Below are positions 1-10,692 of a stretch of DNA of 64,000 nucleotides, piece by piece; position 1 is the first letter of the stretch; every line of letters begins with the position of its first letter. The DNA lies in contig JAPFFF010000039.1 of NCBI GenBank assembly GCA_039105265.1, positions 558,001 through 622,000 on the forward strand. The letters run 5' to 3'. A program made the position numbers and the translations under genes. The DNA comes from Tritrichomonas musculus (lineage: Eukaryota; Parabasalia; Tritrichomonadida; Tritrichomonadidae). The notes under the pieces are model-generated. The model was not told the origin of the DNA. It did not search any database and saw only the letters and a program-made list of their open reading frames with translations.

Positions 1-34
1 ACATTTTAAAGAAGAAAAATGACCGTTAAGTCAC

Positions 35-402
35 TTAAGGTGAATACCTCTGATAATCTTTAATATTTTGAATTTTAATTGCATGACCGTAAAATATTTT
101 GTGCTCATGCAAAATTTGTGAAATTTTGCAAGTAGAAATTGTGAGATTAAACCTTTTTTGAAATTATCTTGTAATTGTGTAGCTCGAAGTCTAGGATCTG
201 CCAAAATAGTTTCTACAATAAAATTAAAATGCTCATTGTTAAATTTTTTAGGAGCTCCAGGAGGATTTCCACTTTCATTTCTAGAAATGCGTGCTATTCT
301 TTTTGGCGACACATGTAAAGCTCTTATTTTCATTGTATTCATTCCCTCATCAATCATATTGTGTATTTGTTCATCTGTATATCTCTTCTTTTTAGGTTTC
401 AT
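35..402 (-). pseudogene. Tc1/mariner-type transposase, N-terminal fragment (frameshifted)
   Basis: The first ~80 residues read on the minus strand from the ATG at 400-402. They look like the helix-turn-helix DNA-binding half of a Tc1/mariner/IS630-type transposase: a basic start, then a segment with NPPGAPKKF and an ILADPRLRATQLQ helix. After the residues DNFKK the annotated frame becomes uninformative, while the next frame continues sensibly (STCKISQILHEHK, then a Tyr/Gln-rich stretch) to a stop at 35-37. The switch lies in a run of six A at about 153-158. I read this as a frameshift in a decaying element. No DDE catalytic domain is visible before the window edge. Two 20-bp direct repeats at 531-592 lie upstream of its start and may be its transposase-binding sites. 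Family assignment is by pattern only. Confidence 0.5.
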
Positions 403-530
403 AAATATAGAAAATAAAGATTAAAATAATAATCTATTGAAAAAGTTTAAATTTATTCAAATTGATAAAAAACGAAAAAAATTGAATCGTTCCGATTTAA
501 TGAAACAAGTTTAATTTTTTTTTTCTGAAG

Positions 531-592
531 AGGTGAAGTCGTCAATCTAAGCAAATTCAATTTTTTGAAACAAGGTGATGTCGTCAATCTAA
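531..592. repeat. Two 20-bp direct repeats upstream of the transposase fragment
   Basis: AGGTGAAGTCGTCAATCTAA at 531-550 recurs at 573-592 with one mismatch, 42 bp apart. Paired direct repeats inside a transposon end are typical of the IR/DR layout of some Tc1-like elements. A partly similar CAATCTAAG(A/C)(G/A)AATTCAATTTT string recurs near 1433-1458. Confidence 0.5.
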
Positions 593-2390
593 AAAGGAGG
601 GTCAACTTATTTTTAACACAAAAACATAGTATAATTGGTTTTGATATTTCATAAGTACATATAATATTTTATATAATATATAATAGTTTTTCTATCTAAA
701 ATATCTCTATAATTTATTTATATTATTGAGATAAAAATGTTTTATTCAAAAAAAATCTAATTTGAATGCCTATTCAAATATTTTTTCTCTCAATTTTTTC
801 TTTTCAAATTTTAAAATTATTGTTTTACACATTTTTCTTGATGGTATATTAATATTTTTTTAAATATTCTTGCATATTTAATCATGTAATTAGATTTTTA
901 AAATATTTACTCATACGGTATTTTAAATCAATTTATATATTAGCTTGGGAGAATGTATAAAACTAATGATCGAGCGTAATTTATCATGACTCTAATAAAA
1001 AATTGGTAGTTGGGATTTGAGATTTAGTCGAATATATAGATTTATTATACGCGTATATATCTAATATATTGTTTTCGAATTATTTGATGTGTTGAATTTG
1101 GGGTAATGTTTGATTTAATAGCATCAGCAATTATTTCAAAAAACTGATTATATCTCAGCCATTTTGTAAAAATATCGAATCTCGACTGGTTTATTCTAAT
1201 TATATTAGCGGATACTTTTAAATCATCATTTGATCTATCTGGAATTATTTGAAATTGAGAATCTCCAAATTTCATCGATTGCCCATAATCAAATCTTAAA
1301 AGTAATATTTATATATAATTATTTTTATATTATTTATAAATAAAATAGAAATTTGAATTTATTAATTAAATAACGCAAAAAAAGGCAAACAATGAGAAAA
1401 AATTGCCCATTCAATTAGTACCTCCTTCTCTCAATCTAAGAGAATTCAATTTTGAATACATTAAAACTACGATCAAAATTACCTAAAGATTTAAAATAAT
1501 AATATATTTATTTAAAATCCAAATTTATCGAGAAAAATACGGAAAAATAAACAAAATTATAATTCAGAAGTGAAAATTTTATTATAGTTTTTCTTTCAAT
1601 TTATGAAAAAATTTAAATAATAATATTTTTAAATTACATTTCATTTATATTAAATTAAATATATAATTAATTTTATGTATTAGAATACAATATATAATAT
1701 GTGATATCTAATGATTTATTTAATATTTGATAGGATATGAAATAATGAATAAATTTTAAAATTCATTTACTAAAGTTTTTTTTTTATTTGTTGAAAATTT
1801 CTCGATAAATTTAATCTAAGTAGACATTTTAGATATTTAATTTGTTTTACTAAATATACCATATATTAAATCATATATAATATATTGTATAATATAATAT
1901 TAATTAAAAACATAAGATATTTAGACATTATTAATTCAGAATGCATTCTGAATAGTATTGAAAAATGAAAATAATCAACTCAATTTTGAAATAAATAATT
2001 ATTAGTTTTCAATAATAAATTGAAAATTGAGTTGTATGCAAAAATGACTACCAGTTTATTATCTCGTTGATCAAAATAATCAAAAAAAATCTACAATTAC
2101 TATAGAGAAATATACTTTCTCTTAGAAAAAAAGTGATTAACTTATAGAAAATACTTTACTCAAGCAGATTATAATTTTTTTCAATAAATTTTGATGATAG
2201 CTTCTTTTATGGATAAACCATATTAAATTTTCTTTTCATATTTATAGAATATACTTGAATAAGCATTTATGAAGTGCTATATGTCTTTTATTTCTTGAAA
2301 TTTCGATAAATTACTTTAAAATAAACAAAATAAAGAAACAAAACATAAATAAAATTGAATTACCTAAAAAGTTATTTCTTCTTAAAAATC

Positions 2391-2523
2391 AATCGAAAAT
2401 TATCAAAAAGTGAACCGAAAATTAACAAAAAGTGATCCGAAAATAAACAAAAAAAAAAAAAAAAGGTTATCAAAAAATGAACCGAAAATTATCAAAAAGT
2501 GAACCGAAAATTATCAAAAATTT
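2391..2523. repeat. Degenerate ~21-bp tandem repeat
   Basis: Five or six copies of a unit like GAACCGAAAATTATCAAAAAGT, interrupted by an A-run around 2449-2464. Copies differ by single substitutions (GATCCG, ATTAAC). It is non-coding on both strands. Confidence 0.6.
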
Positions 2524-2640
2524 AAAAATAACGTTTTCCCTAGAAAAAAAAAGTTTTATTAATATTCAAATGAAAATAATATTAAAGTATTTTTGATAAG
2601 ATACAAAGATAATGAACAAATTAAATTATATAAAAAAACG

Positions 2641-2672
2641 TTATTTAAGATCTCGCACTTCTCAAAAATTTT
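2641..2672. mobile_element. Solo end of a GAGAAGTGCGAGA-type inverted-repeat element
   Basis: On the minus strand GAGAAGTGCGAGATC is followed by AAATAACGTTTT. The same string, with minor changes, forms the left end of the element at 34051-35446. No partner end was found to the left, so this is a solo or decayed copy. Confidence 0.4.
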
Positions 2673-3097
2673 ATTTTTTCTGTGATTTTTTTTTAAATAT
2701 TGGAAATTTTATGATTATTATATATTATAATATCTTTGTAAATACTTATTAAAAATTTTAAAATCAACATAAATAAAATTAATTATCATAAAAATACTTG
2801 CATTATAAAATAAATATATTTTAAAAATTTAGAATAACTTTAAAAAAGCATTTTTTCTTTTTTTTGATTTTTTTCAAACAAAAACAAGTATAATCTAAAT
2901 ATAAATAATACTTATTGTAGCAGGTTAAAAAAAAGGAAAGAAAAGAAAAATAATTATTATTCAAATATTTAACTGAAACTGAGTCAAAAACTGCTCAGTT
3001 GTTAGAATTTTGAGAGAAAAATTTGTAAATTTTTGATAATATAAAATTTAATATTGAGAATATAAATGGTCAAATTTTTAAATATATGTTTTGATTA

Positions 3098-4618
3098 ATG
3101 ATGATACCAATCAGCACAAACTATTTTCACGACGCAGGCTTGCCTCGAGTTTCAGATAGTTCGAGCTTATCAAATACTTTAGTAAACAATTATCAATCCG
3201 AAGAAGAATTTGAAGCGTTATTTGATGACCTTAGAGAAGGTCGTATTCCAGATGTTGAATTTAATGAGAGGTCCAAAATATTTTCTGAAACTCTTCCAAT
3301 TAATTTTTTTAATCATATTACCCTGGAAAATGGTATAATGGGTATTGATACATTTTTTACCCCATCGCAAAGATTTGTAATGAAGCATATTCAAAAGCTA
3401 TTATGTGAAATGAAAGATAACGAAAATTACCATAAACTCTTAAACTATTTTGCATGTCAATTGATCCCGCAGGATGCTTTTGATACAAAGTTATTCTTAT
3501 TTTGTGGAGAAGTTACGATCAATAGGACGAAGAGTATTGGTATATTTAATAGTAACAATCAAATAGAAGTATACGCAAAAAAGCAATTATTTTCTTCTCA
3601 TCAAACATTTTCAGTAAATAATCTTCCCCGCCAATCAAAATCATGGGAGCAAACTCGAGCTGAAGTAGAAAATGGGATTTCTTCTCCATTAATTGCAGTT
3701 TTTAGATCATTTTCAGCGCTCAGTTCTTTTGAAGTGCTACCAGTCGAAGTCTATTCTGGCTTTATCAACTATATAACTTCTCCCGACTTAATGGTTACGA
3801 GTCAATTACTTAACAATGATATCGATGGAATCGAATTCGCACTTTTAACGATTTTTATGCATAAAAATTTACACAGAAGGCTTCTTAAATACTGCATTTA
3901 CCACGATGTATTTTCAACTGACGACCCATCCCACATGATGCGAATGAATACTAAAGAAGTTAAAATCATTGTTGATTTTCTCACAAATCAAATTCAATCC
4001 CTTATTAAACCAGCTATAAACACAATTAAAATCCAAATAGTTCAATCACTCGATATTGATTTCTCTTTAACTGATGAAGAAACGATAAAATCAGTTAAAA
4101 ACATTACAGATATTTTTATTAACGGCTTTATTCAAATTTTACCAACAATACCAAGTTCAATTCGTTATGTTTGTTGCGTTATCAACCAAGCTTGCAAGCT
4201 AAGATTCAAAAGTTCTGCTTTTAAAGGTATTTTTATGGCTTTTTTCTTCAGAGTGATATTTCCCGTATTATGTCAGCCCAGACCAACCGATCCTCCAGGT
4301 CTAGAGGTCGATATAAAGAAGATGGCAGCATTTGGAAAGATAATGACATCTGTCTTTCTCGCTGATCAATCTTCATTGCCTCAATTTGCAGAAATAGCAA
4401 GAGCTAATGAAGAAAATGTAAATATGATTTTTGACCGCTTAACAGATTGTACTGAATCATATGATATGATTGATACTCCATCATTCGCTACAGCTTGCAA
4501 AATGCTCGATAAAATTAGATTTAAATGCCAAAAAAAGGCATCGGACTTAATTTTTGATTATTCAAGGCATTCACAAATTTTGATTCATTGGCTAGATTTA
4601 ATAGCCAATTATGAATAA
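3098..4618 (+). CDS. RasGAP-domain protein
   Basis: A 506-residue protein with a GTPase-activating domain for Ras-type GTPases in roughly residues 190-430. Support is structural. A leucine-rich helical stretch (residues 195-270) is followed by an arginine-finger-like MMRMNT (Arg282, matching LFRGNS in classical RasGAPs). Further on comes IPSSIRYVCCVIN (351-363), and then FFFRVIFPVLCQP (382-394) stands where RasGAPs have FLRFINPAI..P. The first ~190 residues are unassigned and acidic. It would switch off a small GTPase at a membrane; its partner is unknown. The start is an ATG-ATG pair; TCAAATT lies ~30 bp upstream, a poor initiator match. Composition matches the other housekeeping genes. RasGAP identity is moderately sure, substrate is not. 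Confidence 0.6.
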   Translation: MMIPISTNYFHDAGLPRVSDSSSLSNTLVNNYQSEEEFEALFDDLREGRIPDVEFNERSKIFSETLPINFFNHITLENGIMGIDTFFTPSQRFVMKHIQKLLCEMKDNENYHKLLNYFACQLIPQDAFDTKLFLFCGEVTINRTKSIGIFNSNNQIEVYAKKQLFSSHQTFSVNNLPRQSKSWEQTRAEVENGISSPLIAVFRSFSALSSFEVLPVEVYSGFINYITSPDLMVTSQLLNNDIDGIEFALLTIFMHKNLHRRLLKYCIYHDVFSTDDPSHMMRMNTKEVKIIVDFLTNQIQSLIKPAINTIKIQIVQSLDIDFSLTDEETIKSVKNITDIFINGFIQILPTIPSSIRYVCCVINQACKLRFKSSAFKGIFMAFFFRVIFPVLCQPRPTDPPGLEVDIKKMAAFGKIMTSVFLADQSSLPQFAEIARANEENVNMIFDRLTDCTESYDMIDTPSFATACKMLDKIRFKCQKKASDLIFDYSRHSQILIHWLDLIANYE

Positions 4619-5263
4619 TTTTTCCTTATTTATTTTTTTATTTGTAAATTTCACATTATATAATTGATATATCTTTTTGACTAATAACTTTTTTTAGGAA
4701 TGATATAAACTATAGGTGAGCCACTTTTTTTTTGACTTTAAAAAAGTTCTTTTTTTCTTCGAATTTTAAGAATTATTCAGCAATTTCATAATATATATTT
4801 ATATAACACATATATGATAGGATGCAGTTGTTAAATTAAGTTTTGAACTAATATTCATCAACTTTTTTTTTATTACATGATATGCAATATCACAAGCTCA
4901 AATGAATTAAAATACATATTTCTATTATTTTATGATATTATCATTGTCATACATCAAGAATGATCTGGAAACAATATAAAGTAATTAATAGATTTCTCTA
5001 AAAAGTTAAAATAAAAGGTATTTTTAATTTTCAGAAGTATATAAAAAAATTAAATGTTTTCTTTTTTGATATTTAGTTTCTTCATCGCCCAGGCTTTTTA
5101 TTGATATAGTTAGTTATAACATAACTTCAAAGATAAAGGTTAGTTGGGAAAACATATTCAAAAAGTTGAATTAGTTAACGGAATGATTCAATTTTGGAGC
5201 CACTTGGTAAGAAATTATAAACGGTCAAACAATAAATTTGGTATAAATAAAGGTAAATTAAAA
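4619..5263. other. Spacer between convergent genes
   Basis: About 640 bp of AT-rich DNA between the 3' ends of the RasGAP and helicase genes. No gene, repeat or RNA was recognised. Its right part (about 5080-5260) is slightly less AT-biased and may belong to the helicase island. Confidence 0.5.
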
Positions 5264-6916
5264 TCAGATATATATCCTAGAATATTGGACCTTTATTAAA
5301 AAATCAACGATAGGTTCATTAACGACATGTTCATCAACGATGGGTTCATTAACGATAGGTTCATCAACGATGGGTTCATTAACGATAGGTTCATCAACGA
5401 TAGGATCATCAACAGATTCATCATTCTCTTCGAGAACTTCACTTTGTGAATCGTCATCAACAGCAGATTTGCCGAATCGTACACGACCAAACTCATATAA
5501 TGCGGCATTCCAACCTGTTTTACTCATACAATTCCATGCTCTATCACGCAGTTCGTTTAAGTATCTCTCATATCTGTTGTTCGGTATCGAGTACTTTCTC
5601 TTGTTCATGTGTTTACCATATCGAACATATACATATACATCCGAATTTCGATTTCGGTTTCGACCTAGAAACTGTTTAACACTGGATACAGTATCGATAT
5701 ATGTTTGGACGAATACAGATAGAATATTCTCTTTAATGGACTGTCCATTCTGGATAGATGAGGAAGATATAATAACATCAACGTCTTCGTCGAACAAACC
5801 ATCTTCATTCAATTTAATCTCTTTGGTATCACCTATATATAAAGCAACCTTGTATCTATCTTTCAACATCTCTTTCAACAAAGTACATTGTTTCTTATCT
5901 TCGATCTTAATTAATACTTTATCGTAGTTCATTCGCTTTGTATCGATTAAGTTAACTATCTCAGCTCGTTGTTCATCAGCATCTTGTATCAACTTGTTAA
6001 CGTATATATTTCGATTGTATCTCTTATCGATACATGGATTAACAATTATGTAATCTCTAAAACACGCGAAGTGTTTAATATCATCAGCAGTAGCACTTAT
6101 CAACGCAACTCGATCGAACTCTTTAGTAATCTCAATCAATCCAATATGTTGTAGTAACATATGTGCTTCGTCAATCACTAGAAAATAATCTAATCGTTGT
6201 TCGTTCATGTAATATTCTTCAATTAGATCACCTAGACATTTCGAAGCTGTGTTGTATGTAGTAATAATCACATTAACTTCATTGTGTACAGCTTTGTGAA
6301 ACTCTTTAAACGCATTATCGTTAACACACAACCGAATGGAATTAACATACATATCATTCAACTTGGTATAGAACTCTTCAGCGATATTCACTGTTGGAAC
6401 TATAATCATAAACCTCTCTGTACTATGCGATGCAATCCATTTACGAATCGCTGTCGATTTACCAGAACCGATTGGAGCTTCACAGATGAACTTCTTAGTC
6501 CGGATTTGTTTAGTGATCTTGCGTAAATCATATTTGTTGTGATCCATACAATAATAATAATCTTCATAATCCATATAATCGATTACATCGCCATTCTCAT
6601 CACAAAGTTCTAGTTCATCATCGATATTTACTCGTCGTTCACCACTTGTTAGATGTCTAATCGTTATTTCATCTTCTAATGGATGGCCGTTCTTATCGAA
6701 GTAACCTTCACACGGTATAGTGTATAATCGTTCAGGGACCTCATCAAACATCTGCCATCGAATAAATGACGGATCATGGACTTCTTCTGGTGTTGGTATT
6801 GGTTCGATTTGTTGTTTCAATGGATCATCGTCATCACGGAAATCATTTATAGACATGGATTTCATACCTTCATATACGTGATCGTATAACATGGTGTTCA
6901 GTGTCATTGGTTTCAT
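5264..6916 (-). CDS. SF2 DEAH helicase, origin-binding/viral type
   Basis: A 550-residue superfamily 2 ATP-dependent helicase. Motifs in order: Walker A APIGSGKS (147-154), motif Ia-like IIVPT (171-175), DEAH (249-252), SAT (274-276), a motif V region IISSSSIQNG (382-391) and motif VI QFLGRNRNR (415-423). The N-terminal ~135 residues are acidic and unassigned. The layout recalls replication-origin-binding helicases of DNA viruses and mobile elements more than cellular RNA helicases. The C-terminus is a run of PIV(D/N)E pentapeptides (from ~512) and then an unrelated tail, as if the 3' end had been cut or shifted. CG dinucleotides and CGN arginine codons are much denser than in neighbours, which suggests transfer. 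Repeats and palindromes upstream (6968-7404) are described separately. Start is the first ATG; no initiator motif is seen. Confidence 0.7.
   Translation of the reverse strand: MKPMTLNTMLYDHVYEGMKSMSINDFRDDDDPLKQQIEPIPTPEEVHDPSFIRWQMFDEVPERLYTIPCEGYFDKNGHPLEDEITIRHLTSGERRVNIDDELELCDENGDVIDYMDYEDYYYCMDHNKYDLRKITKQIRTKKFICEAPIGSGKSTAIRKWIASHSTERFMIIVPTVNIAEEFYTKLNDMYVNSIRLCVNDNAFKEFHKAVHNEVNVIITTYNTASKCLGDLIEEYYMNEQRLDYFLVIDEAHMLLQHIGLIEITKEFDRVALISATADDIKHFACFRDYIIVNPCIDKRYNRNIYVNKLIQDADEQRAEIVNLIDTKRMNYDKVLIKIEDKKQCTLLKEMLKDRYKVALYIGDTKEIKLNEDGLFDEDVDVIISSSSIQNGQSIKENILSVFVQTYIDTVSSVKQFLGRNRNRNSDVYVYVRYGKHMNKRKYSIPNNRYERYLNELRDRAWNCMSKTGWNAALYEFGRVRFGKSAVDDDSQSEVLEENDESVDDPIVDEPIVNEPIVDEPIVNEPIVDEHVVNEPIVDFLIKVQYSRIYI
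5302..5412 (-). repeat. 15-bp coding minisatellite (PIVDE/PIVNE)
   Basis: About seven 15-bp units, alternating in pairs (30-bp higher order), encode the helicase C-terminal PIVDE/PIVNE pentapeptides. The array is nearly perfect, so it has expanded recently or is kept homogeneous. It ends next to the stop codon. Confidence 0.85.
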
Positions 6917-6967
6917 TCAGAGAAAATTTTCATTTAATTCACATATCAAACCCATTGTTTATACATT

Positions 6968-7013
6968 TAGTCATTCATTATATGCTACAATAGTCATTCA
7001 TTATCTGCCACTA
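6968..7013. repeat. Two adjacent 23-bp direct repeats upstream of the helicase
   Basis: TAGTCATTCATTATATGCTACAA and TAGTCATTCATTATCTGCCACTA stand head to tail 50-100 bp upstream of the helicase ATG. They could be promoter elements or iteron-like binding sites; which one cannot be told from sequence. Confidence 0.55.
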
Positions 7014-7189
7014 TTAGTTCTACTTTATTGGACACAATCTCGATAATGTCGTATATGAGTATAGCTATGGAATTGTTTAGAAACGGTTTCATATTAATAT
7101 AGCTGATTTCGCCTATTATAATAGTTTATTTAGCCATTATTTTAGGTTATCGCTATTAGAATTGTTATATATAGACATATATCTATAGT

Positions 7190-7265
7190 CTTGTGCCACA
7201 AGTAGCACTAAATTAAATACCAAAACAGCTGATTTTTGGGGGTTTTCGTCAATTAAATTAGCTGT
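7190..7265. other. Palindrome and stem-loop cluster upstream of the helicase
   Basis: CTTGTGCCACAAG (7190-7202) is an almost perfect palindrome. ACAGCTGATTT (7225-7235) pairs with AAATTAGCTGT (7255-7265), 10 of 11 positions, around a G-rich loop. Together with the repeats at 6968-7013 and the hairpin at 7348-7404 it forms an origin-like or regulatory cluster in otherwise plain AT-rich DNA. Confidence 0.45.
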
Positions 7266-7347
7266 CACGCGACTGTGGGGTATATATATACTAATTTGGT
7301 CGAGGATGACAAAAATGACAATTTTTGGTAGACTGAATGAATTAGAG

Positions 7348-7404
7348 CTAAGGGAGTGAGCGAAGCGAACGTTGGTGAAGCACGTAGTGCGGAACCCTCC
7401 TTAG
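7348..7404. other. GC-rich hairpin-forming segment
   Basis: CTAAGGGAG (7348-7356) can pair imperfectly with CCCTCCTTAG (7395-7404). Between them lie GAGCGAAGCGAACG and the small hairpin GCACGTAGTGC (7379-7389). It is the most GC-rich spot for kilobases around. It is not a recognisable tRNA. It may be an element end, an origin structure or a small RNA. Confidence 0.45.
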
Positions 7405-7983
7405 TACATCTACTGATGAATAATGAGATTTAAATTAAAAAAATGGTATAAATAAATTTAATATTATTTATGCTTATATTATAACTATAAATATTGGGAT
7501 TTAATTTGAATTTTTAATTAATAAAAAAATTGTTAACGATTAAAAAAACAAAATTCGTAATAACTTGGGCATTAAATAACATAGGATGTAATGATTTAAA
7601 TCCCCAAAGATTTTATCCAAATATTTGTTAAATATTAAGAAAAACCTCATTTACATGGAAAATCAATAATAAACGGTCAAAATTATGATAAAAAAAAAAA
7701 TATTTCAAAAAAATTCAATGAGAATAAAAAGAATTGTCAGATTTTGAGAGAGAAAATATTATTATTTGTGAGGAAATTTTCCAAAATTTTCTTCTTACGT
7801 TTACTCGTACGTTTATTCCGCAAAAAAATATGACAGTTTATTTCTAAGGGTATTTCGATTGTAAATAATCTCAATATTATTTCGAAAGAAGAAGGAAAAA
7901 TAAAAGCATATAATTAAATATTAATAAAATGATATTTAAAAATGGTATTTATAATAATTGTGGAAGATATTGGTATATTAAAA

Positions 7984-10252
7984 AATTGAACATAGGGGAT
8001 GCAACGATAGGGAATTTTCTGAAAATTCATTCAAATTTTTTTGTTACTATACTATTTTTTAAAAAATATGATAAATTAAATATGGACTTATAAATAAAAA
8101 TGAATTATGGGCTAGTTTTGGAAAATATCTGTCAGAAGTCGAGATATCACTTTCATTTTTTCTGAGACTCTGTTCGAGCATTTTGTAAAATTCTTTTTGA
8201 TTATATTTTATACTACCGTTATGACATTAATATATTCCAAAATGCTAATTATGATTTTACAAACGCAATAAATAGAGTAATTTATATATCATCTTGATGT
8301 ATAGATAATTTGATATATAATTTTGAAGAATGTTATAGATTAGGTTTATTTATAATAATAAAATAATATTAATATGAAATATGAAATAAAATGGCATTTT
8401 TATTTTGGATATATTAGTAAAATATTAAGATGTACAAATACTTTTATAAAAATCATTTTGAATAAATAAACAATCTGTTTATAAAAAAAGGATTTTTTCG
8501 AAACAGTTTTGAAAATTATGTCAATATATTAACTAAATATTTTGAATATGTTAAATATATTTTATTAATATTGGGTAAAATAATCATATTCGTCTTAAAT
8601 ATTCAAATATAAATGTATTTGTGTAAAAAAAAATTTTCAATAATAAACTATCAATATTTTTCAATATCTAAACTTAAAACCAAAAGGCAGACCACCATTT
8701 TTCCTTTCAAATTTCTCTGACATATTTTTTTCCTTTCATTTTTTAAAATTTTGAACTTTTTATCTCAAATTAATTTTTTCTGTTTTATTTTGGCTGTGTT
8801 TGATAAATTATTTTCTTACTTTTTTATCTCAAATCTTTTTTTTTTCAAAATAATTATATCCTATAATTTATAAGATAATTAAAGTGTTTATATTATTATT
8901 TAATTTTATTGATATATTTATAAATATAAAAATAGATAATATTTAATTTATTTATTATTTTAAATAATATATTTTATAAATTTGTATCTGTAAGAATTTA
9001 ATTGAATGCTAAAAAATGAATATCTTATATATAAAAAGCTTTTTGTATATATTAGCTATAATTAAATATTATATAATTAATTATATTAATTTTAAATCCT
9101 AAATCCTATTTTAATAATTGATATATATATGTATATATTCGTTTTTTATTTTAAAAAAATTGAATAAATGAGTTATAATTTGAATTTGGAATAATTAAAA
9201 CTTCTTGTTTGAAAATGTCGCTTAACTAAATGCATCTGCTGTAGAGTTTGATGATCTAATACAACAACATAGCCAACAATATTTGATTATATGATAAATT
9301 TTCTTTCCAAAATACCGCAACTACCGCAAGATGATTGAAAAAAAAAAAAATATTATAATATATTGCCTAAAATGCAATAAATCTCAAAATACACAAAAGA
9401 TACATCTCGAAAAACGCATTTTTCCAAAATTAGGAGAAAATAAATATTGGCGAAATTCTCTTTAAATATCACGATTTCTATTTCCAAATTGTTCATTTAT
9501 TCCATAAAATTATCAATATTTTCTATTTTTAACCATTTTGCACCAAAATATTACATAATTTTGAAAATTTCTCAAAAAATTTTAATTCAATCGGAAAGGC
9601 GCAAATATAAATTTTAATTTCTCTGATATTTTGGAACACTTTTTAGCAAATTCTTACTTGGATTAAATGATGGAAGACATTTCTTTTCATCTTTTTTATT
9701 TTTCATTCAATAAAAAAATCTTTTTATTCAATTTTTTTATTTTTTTTGCATTGAAAAATGCAAAATTGAGACGAATCAAAACTCAGACCATTAATTGAAT
9801 GGAAAAGTGTTCTAAATTGAGAAGACGAAAAATAAAATAACCGCTCAAAAGGCCAATATAAGGTTGAAAGTGGTCCGACTTTTGACTCCCAGTTTATAAT
9901 ATTTTATTCAAAAATTGATAAGCAAAAACGATGGTTTCAATAGGACTAAAAGTCTATTTGAATCAATCTCACATTTTTTCTTAATAATATTTGAAAAATA
10001 AATTTTTTTTGCAAAATAATAAACATTAGGTTTTATTTTAAAACTTACAAGATGAAAATTTTTTAAAAAAAAAAAAAACCTTCACAAAATTCGTAAGTGA
10101 TATCTCGACTTCTGATAGACATTTTCTTATCAAAGAGGTATCATTCGATTTATTAAAGTTCTCTTAATTTATATTTCCTGTTTTTAATAATTTTTATTAG
10201 GGCGTGAATATTGTGTCACTTTTTTATCGTTGCATCCCATATAATTGAACAT
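7984..10252. mobile_element. 2.2-kb non-coding inverted-repeat element (Mutator-like layout)
   Basis: GGGATGCAACGATA at 7996-8009 is repeated inverted at 10225-10238. A second, inner 31-bp block containing TCAGAAGTCGAGATATCACT lies at 8122-8152 and, inverted with two differences, at 10095-10125. Outer-to-inner spacing is 126 and 113 bp, so the ends are ~145-155 bp imperfect terminal inverted repeats. AATTGAACAT stands just outside both ends (7984-7993 and 10243-10252) and looks like a target-site duplication. No open frame of useful length lies inside, so it is non-autonomous or decayed. Exact ends are uncertain by 2-4 bp because the two outer junctions are not identical. Confidence 0.7.
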
Positions 10253-10692
10253 TTTTTGAATTGTCAATTGAAACATATTGCAAAAAGACAAATATCGTTT
10301 TTTATGTATTATTCTTTGATTTTATTAAATGCATTAAATTAATATTCTTAACACTCTCTGATACTGCAATTCTATAACATAAATATTTCATATATTTCTA
10401 ATTTGCTATTATTTTCGACTTTAATTATATATATTTTTTTCACATCAGTCATTTTTCTTAGGAAACAATTAATTGAAGTGTAAAACTAGTATTGGTATAA
10501 TTATATATGTTATATTCATTAACAGAATATTTCCAGATTTTAAATCAATATTCGTATGGTAATTTGTATATGAAAATCAAATGCCTGGCATAAAAAGTAT
10601 TCAAATATTCAATAAAAATCCAAAATATTACGATAATAAATGGAGTTATTACTGTAAAATCTAACTTATAGGCCAACACTTTTTTGAGAGAC

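Larger units (their letters stand above)
425..3097. other. Gene-poor AT-rich spacer
   Basis: About 2.7 kb with no convincing gene. A 76-codon minus-strand frame at 1045-1275 has no recognisable domain and no initiator motif; it may be a decayed fragment or chance. The rest is AT-rich sequence with A/T runs, the 20-bp direct repeats at 531-592, a short degenerate tandem array at 2391-2523 and a solo element end at 2641-2672. Confidence 0.6.

Noticed and set aside
1045-1275. 76-codon minus-strand frame
   Set aside because: No domain, no initiator motif, surrounded by non-coding DNA. Kept only as a remark in the spacer entry.
2391-2523. CRISPR-like array
   Set aside because: Adjacent degenerate units without unique spacers; a eukaryotic minisatellite.
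7348-7404. tRNA or 5S rRNA gene
   Set aside because: No T-loop TTCRA, no A/B box arrangement, too short.
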